Assembly (NCBI GenBank): GCA_018334735.1
Contig: JAGXLK010000050.1
Span: forward strand, 1 to 9,722
From: Planctomycetota bacterium
GTDB taxonomy: Bacteria > Planctomycetota > Brocadiia > SM23-32
Reading direction: 5' to 3'
DNA length: 9,722 bases
The notes under the pieces are model-generated. The model did not search any database. It was not told where the DNA came from and worked only from the letters and a program-made list of their open reading frames with translations. Below, in pieces: positions 6,126-9,722 of the stretch; the stretch's first letter is position 1, and each line of letters starts with the position of its first letter. Made by a program: the position numbers and the translations under genes.

Positions 6126-7160
6126 TCACAGCTTCGGGGGTGCCGTTTCTTCTGCATCGCGTTGCTCTTCAACTTTTTTAAGCATGTTCAGAATTTTGCC
6201 AATCAGCTGCCTGAGTCCATCACCGCGTGTCGCGCTGACCGGGATCACTTCGCAGTCGAGTTCTTCGCGGAGTCGTTCGATCCCCTGGTTAGCTCCGGGC
6301 AAGTCAATTTTGTTGGCGGCAACGATCTCCGGCGTCCTGGCAAGTTTTTCGCTGTACAGTTTCAGTTCATCGCGTATTGAATGGTAATTTTCCACCGGTT
6401 CCGATTCATCCAGCGGCACGATGTCAACAAGATGCACCAGGATTCTTGTTCTTTCGATGTGCTTCAAAAATTCATCTCCAAGACCACGTCCGTTGTGCGC
6501 TCCCTGGATAAGTCCCGGCAGGTCGGCCACAGTGAAACGCCTGTAAGCTTCCGTATCGACGATCCCCAGCTGAGGTTCGAGCGTCGTGAATGGATATGAA
6601 GCGATTCGCGGATGGGCGGCGCTGATTCGGGAAAGCAAAGTGGATTTGCCGGCATTTGGTTTTCCGACCAGTCCGACATCGGCGATGAGTTTCAACTCCA
6701 GGCGCAGATTTCGTTCTTCGCCTTCTGTGCCTTCTTCATATTCCGTCGGAGCCTGATTTGTGGAAGTAGCAAAATGGACATTTCCTCGTCCGCCCTGCCC
6801 CCCTTCGGCGACCACCACGCTCTGGCCTTCTTCGGTCAGGTCTTTGAGCACGAGATCAGTATCGATGTCCCGAATGACTGTTCCGACGGGTACTTCGATG
6901 ACCACATCTTCGCCGTCGGCTCCATCTCGTTTCTTCGTTTTGCCGTCCTCGCCATCTCCGGCTAAGTACTGTTTACGCGAGACCAGATCGAGGAGAGTTC
7001 CCATGTTTTCATTCGCTTTAATGATAATATCGCCGCCCTCCCCTCCATCACCTCCGCTGGGGCCTCCTTTAGGCACATATTTTTCTCGCCGGAAACTGGC
7101 CCGTCCGTCCCCGCCGTCACCGGCTTTCACATAGATCTCAGCTTCATCGACAAAATGCAC
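6126..7160 (-). CDS. obg: Obg/CgtA-family ribosome-associated GTPase
   Basis: This is a 344-residue Obg GTPase, which binds the 50S subunit and acts in its late assembly and in stress and (p)ppGpp responses. The N-terminal glycine-rich Obg fold is clear: FVDEAEIYVKAGDGGDG, then GGPSGGDGGEGGD (32-44), and GGQGGRGN (120-127). The G domain shows the P-loop GKPNAGKST (166-174), switch I FTTLEPQLG (191-199), DLPG (213-216), NKID (283-286) and SAT (309-311). The tail after the G domain is short and acidic, so there is no long Obg C-terminal domain. The start codon is GTG, the only initiator matching the family's FVDEA beginning, with GGAG about 10 bases upstream. It is the third gene of the rplU-rpmA-obg cluster, 88 bp after rpmA, with stem-loops in the gap. 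Confidence 0.97.
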   Translation of the reverse strand: MHFVDEAEIYVKAGDGGDGRASFRREKYVPKGGPSGGDGGEGGDIIIKANENMGTLLDLVSRKQYLAGDGEDGKTKKRDGADGEDVVIEVPVGTVIRDIDTDLVLKDLTEEGQSVVVAEGGQGGRGNVHFATSTNQAPTEYEEGTEGEERNLRLELKLIADVGLVGKPNAGKSTLLSRISAAHPRIASYPFTTLEPQLGIVDTEAYRRFTVADLPGLIQGAHNGRGLGDEFLKHIERTRILVHLVDIVPLDESEPVENYHSIRDELKLYSEKLARTPEIVAANKIDLPGANQGIERLREELDCEVIPVSATRGDGLRQLIGKILNMLKKVEEQRDAEETAPPKL

Positions 7161-7191
7161 TCGTTGGGATCTCCGTAAAGATCAACAAAAC

Positions 7192-7246
7192 GGGCCGCCG
7201 AGCAAAATGGCTCCAGCGGCCCTTAATATAGCTTTCCCGGCTATAT
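7192..7246 (-). terminator. Tandem stem-loops between rpmA and obg: possible attenuator or partial terminator
   Basis: On the - strand, three bases after the rpmA stop, ATATAGC (7226-7232) pairs with GCTATAT (7240-7246) around a 7-nt loop. Immediately after comes a stronger hairpin: GGGCCGC (7192-7198) pairs perfectly with GCGGCCC (7216-7222), and inside it GAGC (7200-7203) pairs with GCTC (7210-7213). On the transcript this second hairpin is followed by GTTTTGTTG, a short U-rich stretch. The obg ribosome binding site follows about 15 bases later. This would let ribosomal protein genes be expressed above obg if it terminates partially. Confidence 0.5.
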
Positions 7247-7248
7247 GC

Positions 7249-7491
7249 TTATTCCGGTATGACATTAACGCGGCGTTGGGTTCCAAATTCCACAGTACCG
7301 TCGCTTTTAGCAAAAAGGGTATAATCTCTACCGCAGCCCACATTTCGTCCGGGATGGAATTTGGTCCCGCACTGTCGAACGATAATCGCACCTGCTTTGA
7401 CCTGTTCTCCGCCATACGCCTTGATTCCACGGTACTGCGGGTTGCTATCGTGAACGTTTTGTGTGGAGCCCTGTCCTTTTTTGTGAGCCAT
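7249..7491 (-). CDS. rpmA: 50S ribosomal protein bL27
   Basis: This is an 80-residue bL27, a component of the large ribosomal subunit near the peptidyl transferase centre. The [11 protein letters not shown]-terminus is the hallmark of the mature form; no Firmicutes-style cleavable prepeptide is present. Family segments [23 protein letters not shown] and [10 protein letters not shown] are in order. The C-terminus is short ([14 protein letters not shown]). The ATG has an excellent AAAGGAG seven bases upstream, which lies next to and overlaps the region of the rplU stop codon (12 bp between the genes), so translation of the two is probably linked. Confidence 0.98.
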   Translation of the reverse strand: MAHKKGQGSTQNVHDSNPQYRGIKAYGGEQVKAGAIIVRQCGTKFHPGRNVGCGRDYTLFAKSDGTVEFGTQRRVNVIPE

Positions 7492-7503
7492 TTTTTATCT
7501 CCT

Positions 7504-7818
7504 TTATTCGGGATGAATCTCGCGTATTTTTACTCTGGTATAATCCTGCCGATGGCCAATTTTGGTCTGATGGGGTCCCTTGTAACGCACCGCGTAAACT
7601 TTTGGACCTCGCTCATGACGAAGGACTTCTACAAGAACACGAGCGCCTGCAACCTGCGGTCGACCGATTCTTGGTTTACAATCTTCCTCATCGCCGATCA
7701 TCAGAACCCGTTCGAATTCGGTCAGTTCACCAGCAGGCACTTCCATCCGATCGACCAAAATTTCGTCGTCGATTTCCACCTTAAATTGCTGTCCGCTATG
7801 ATCTAGAATTGCGTACAT
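7504..7818 (-). CDS. rplU: 50S ribosomal protein bL21
   Basis: This is a 104-residue bL21, a large-subunit protein that binds 23S rRNA. The frame is open further upstream, but the family begins with MYAI, so the ATG at 7818 is used. Typical features are MYAILDHSGQQFKVE, the GRPQVAGARVLVEVL core and the C-terminal GHRQDYTRVKI block that carries the RNA-binding signature. A purine-rich AAAGG about 13 bases upstream is a rather distant ribosome binding site. It is the first gene of the rplU-rpmA-obg cluster and has a candidate promoter just upstream. Confidence 0.97.
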   Translation of the reverse strand: MYAILDHSGQQFKVEIDDEILVDRMEVPAGELTEFERVLMIGDEEDCKPRIGRPQVAGARVLVEVLRHERGPKVYAVRYKGPHQTKIGHRQDYTRVKIREIHPE

Positions 7819-7860
7819 AGGCCGTAAATGCCTTTCTCGGGGAATACTCAGGAAAAATAT

Positions 7861-7889
7861 ATAATAGCAAATTCGCTTGACCGCTGCAA
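7861..7889 (-). promoter_or_regulatory. Predicted promoter of the rplU-rpmA-obg operon
   Basis: On the - strand TTGCAG (7889-7884) is followed after 17 bp by TATTAT (7866-7861), a 5-of-6 -10 match, giving a leader of about 35 nt before rplU. The same AT-rich core read on the + strand is a perfect TATAAT (7860-7865), upstream of the divergent gene at 7960, but with no recognisable + strand -35 box. The divergent intergenic space is 141 bp. Confidence 0.5.
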
Positions 7890-7959
7890 GCAAAGGAAGT
7901 TAGTGTTTGTGGAAAACGACAGCATTCCTGTGCGAAAGACGAAAGCAAAAGGATTTCCG

Positions 7960-9722
7960 ATGGAAGAACTGGCCAAAATTCGTTGCAACAATACCTCAAA
8001 TCGCAATCTGACTCGATATGGCGTCACCTATGGCGTCCCACTTCCTCGGGGACGCCTTCAGGAGCCCCAAAACGCTGCCCTCGCCGTAAAACTCCCCGAG
8101 GGCTCCATTGCTCCGATTCAGTGGAAAATCGCCGAGAAATGGCCTGACGGGTCGGTCAGGTGGATCGTGCTCGACTTTGAGATGGATCTGCCGGCCAACA
8201 AACAATCCAGTTTTGCCCTGGTGGCCGACGCCGAAACTCCCGACTATCCCAAACTGGAGATACACGAAAATAATGCCAGTATCTCCGTCGCCAACAAACA
8301 CCTGCGGCTTGAGGTTGAACGGAACTCTTTCTCCCTCTTCGAATCACTGTCGGTCAATGGGCAGGATTTGACTCAGCAGGGGGCCGATGTCATTGTGGTC
8401 AACCCAAAGGGCAAACGCTATTACGCCAGTTTTACGCAAGATCTGGATGTCTCCATAGTCGAACAAGGACCCGAACGGGTTGTAATTGAAAGCTCTGGGC
8501 GTCATACTGCCAGCGATGGTGATCAGCTGCTCTCTTTTCGTCTTCGCTACACCATAAGGCCCCATGACCCGTGCATTCGCCTCTCCTATAAGATGACCAA
8601 TGAAGAAGAACCGGAGATGGGCGTTCACCTTGGCCGAATTTTCATGGAAATTCCTACGACACTCGGTCCCCGTCCAACACGATACGTCCGCCAAAAACAC
8701 CACACCGAACTCTGGTTCACCCGGCCGGTCGAAATTCAGGAGAACGTTGAGCTGCAGGCCGGGAGTTTCATAAGCGAAATGGCCGAATCAGTCTATGGAA
8801 AAGCGCATTCGGGCAAGGTGGTCATACGCAACCTCCATAATTTTCGCGAAGACCTCAGCGATTATCCCCACTACCTGCGGCCTGGAAACGCCCGTTCCGA
8901 TATGAGCGGCGGTTTGCGCGCGGCATATCCTTTCCTGGCAACGGTTTCAGAAAATGGTTCTTTCATCGGCTGGTTTTCCGAAATGGAGGCAAACCATCCC
9001 AAAGGGGTCGCTTCGGAACGCAATAAGATTCGTTTCGACATCTGGCCGCAATGGGCCGACAACCTCCGCCTCAACAGAGGGATGTCCAAAGAGCATGATA
9101 TCTTCCTCTCGTTCGATGACCGGCGCCTATCCTTCGAAGATCTTGAATCTCGCTATTTCGATCACGAAGTGATGGGATTCGGCATCTTTGCCGAAGGAGC
9201 CCCGCCGGTGAATTTCTCCATCGATCCCGAATACGCCCGTGAGTGTGAAGTTTTCGATATTCATCGCTGGTTGCCTTACGACGAAGACCGGTACCTGAAA
9301 ATCGAGACCAAAATGGGTACCATCGGCTCAAAAGGTGGCAAAATGTCACGTGGGATGCTCGATTATGGCGACGGCATCATTCGGGACTGCAGCGCGAATA
9401 ATGAAAACGATAGGATTCTTGACCGGTTCCGGGAATACTACCGCCGCGGCAAAGCGGAGTTCCGCCGGGAAGCTCTGATCTCTGCCCGTCACAACGCACA
9501 TGTCGATTTGATTTCTTATGATCCGGATGAGCTCCGACAGGGCACGATGGCTGCACATTGTCCCAACCATAGCGACGGGGCGTGTTACCCCTCTCACATG
9601 TGGGTTGGCGGACTGCTGGCGGCGTTCTGCACCACCGGTGAGCCGGATTTCGAAGAAGCCGCCATCTCCGTCGGCGAAAACATGCTCCGCTGGCAGGAAA
9701 AATGTCCTGAAGTTTCTTTCCC
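7960..9722 (+). CDS. YetA/PcRGLX-like protein (rhamnogalacturonan exolyase-type, PL26-like), 3' end outside window
   Basis: At least 587 residues are encoded; the frame is open to the window edge. The N-terminal part has the look of the YetA/PcRGLX RIFT-barrel domain: TRYGVTYGVPLPRG (18-31), then WPDGSVRW (61-68). A central beta-rich section includes an aromatic run near FIGWFSEMEANHPKG, followed by WPQWADNLRLNRGMSKEHDIFLSF. The C-terminal part looks like an alpha/alpha toroid, with FREYYRRGKAEFRREALISARHNAHVD kept in pieces and the motif NHSDG (536-540) followed by HMW (546-548). PcRGLX relatives cleave rhamnogalacturonan by beta-elimination; the substrate here is inferred only from family likeness. 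There is no signal peptide, so a cytoplasmic role on imported oligosaccharides is likely. The ATG at 7960 has AAAAGGA six bases upstream; an in-frame GTG at 7903 after AAAGGAAG is an alternative giving 19 more residues. The gene diverges from rplU. Confidence 0.62.
   Translation, partial: MEELAKIRCNNTSNRNLTRYGVTYGVPLPRGRLQEPQNAALAVKLPEGSIAPIQWKIAEKWPDGSVRWIVLDFEMDLPANKQSSFALVADAETPDYPKLEIHENNASISVANKHLRLEVERNSFSLFESLSVNGQDLTQQGADVIVVNPKGKRYYASFTQDLDVSIVEQGPERVVIESSGRHTASDGDQLLSFRLRYTIRPHDPCIRLSYKMTNEEEPEMGVHLGRIFMEIPTTLGPRPTRYVRQKHHTELWFTRPVEIQENVELQAGSFISEMAESVYGKAHSGKVVIRNLHNFREDLSDYPHYLRPGNARSDMSGGLRAAYPFLATVSENGSFIGWFSEMEANHPKGVASERNKIRFDIWPQWADNLRLNRGMSKEHDIFLSFDDRRLSFEDLESRYFDHEVMGFGIFAEGAPPVNFSIDPEYARECEVFDIHRWLPYDEDRYLKIETKMGTIGSKGGKMSRGMLDYGDGIIRDCSANNENDRILDRFREYYRRGKAEFRREALISARHNAHVDLISYDPDELRQGTMAAHCPNHSDGACYPSHMWVGGLLAAFCTTGEPDFEEAAISVGENMLRWQEKCPEVSF

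Noticed and set aside
7819..7893. Longer bL21 with 25 extra N-terminal residues
   Set aside because: bL21 begins with MYAI; the extension lies across the predicted promoter and leader.
7877..7906. TTGACC at 7877-7882 as the -35 box for the YetA-like gene
   Set aside because: The sequence 17-18 bp downstream (TTAGTG or TAGTGT) is a poor -10 box.
8156..9597. Several - strand open frames inside the YetA-like gene and + strand frames inside obg and the sialidase-like gene
   Set aside because: They are shadows of genes with clear family motifs and lack their own ribosome binding sites or recognisable products.

Overview
This is a bacterial chromosomal window of roughly 54% GC (estimated by eye) with tightly packed genes. 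The gene content mixes core translation genes with sugar-acting enzymes of the kind common in the PVC superphylum (Verrucomicrobia, Lentisphaerae/Kiritimatiellae, Planctomycetes). A non-secreted BNR 'sialidase-like' protein, a YetA/PcRGLX-like protein and interspersed hairpin repeats between genes all point that way. A phylum-level assignment is inference; no rRNA or other decisive marker is present.

Left part, all on the + strand: a promoter region; a medium-chain dehydrogenase of the L-sorbose-1-phosphate reductase type (340-1650); then mnmE (tRNA wobble-uridine modification GTPase, start placed at 1810) followed after 26 bp by an M29 metallo-aminopeptidase (3216-4322), probably one transcript.

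Middle part: a sialidase/BNR-repeat gene on the - strand (4536-5600). On each side lies a copy of a hairpin repeat in the same orientation (4371-4428 and 6073-6121). Between the sialidase-like gene and obg are about 525 bp without a credible gene, packed with short palindromes and partly repeated motifs.

Right part: the classical rplU-rpmA-obg cluster on the - strand (7818 down to 6126), with two tandem stem-loops between rpmA and obg that look like an attenuator or partial terminator. Divergent from rplU is a large + strand gene (7960 to beyond the window end) resembling the YetA/PcRGLX (rhamnogalacturonan exolyase-like, PL26-type) family, without a signal peptide.

The core genes (mnmE, rplU, rpmA, obg) serve translation and ribosome assembly. 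The dehydrogenase, sialidase-like and YetA-like genes suggest carbohydrate metabolism, but they do not form an obvious single operon. I found no CRISPR array, tRNA, rRNA, transposase or phage gene. The most noteworthy non-coding signal is the pair of hairpin repeats whose flanks are conserved while the paired interior differs.
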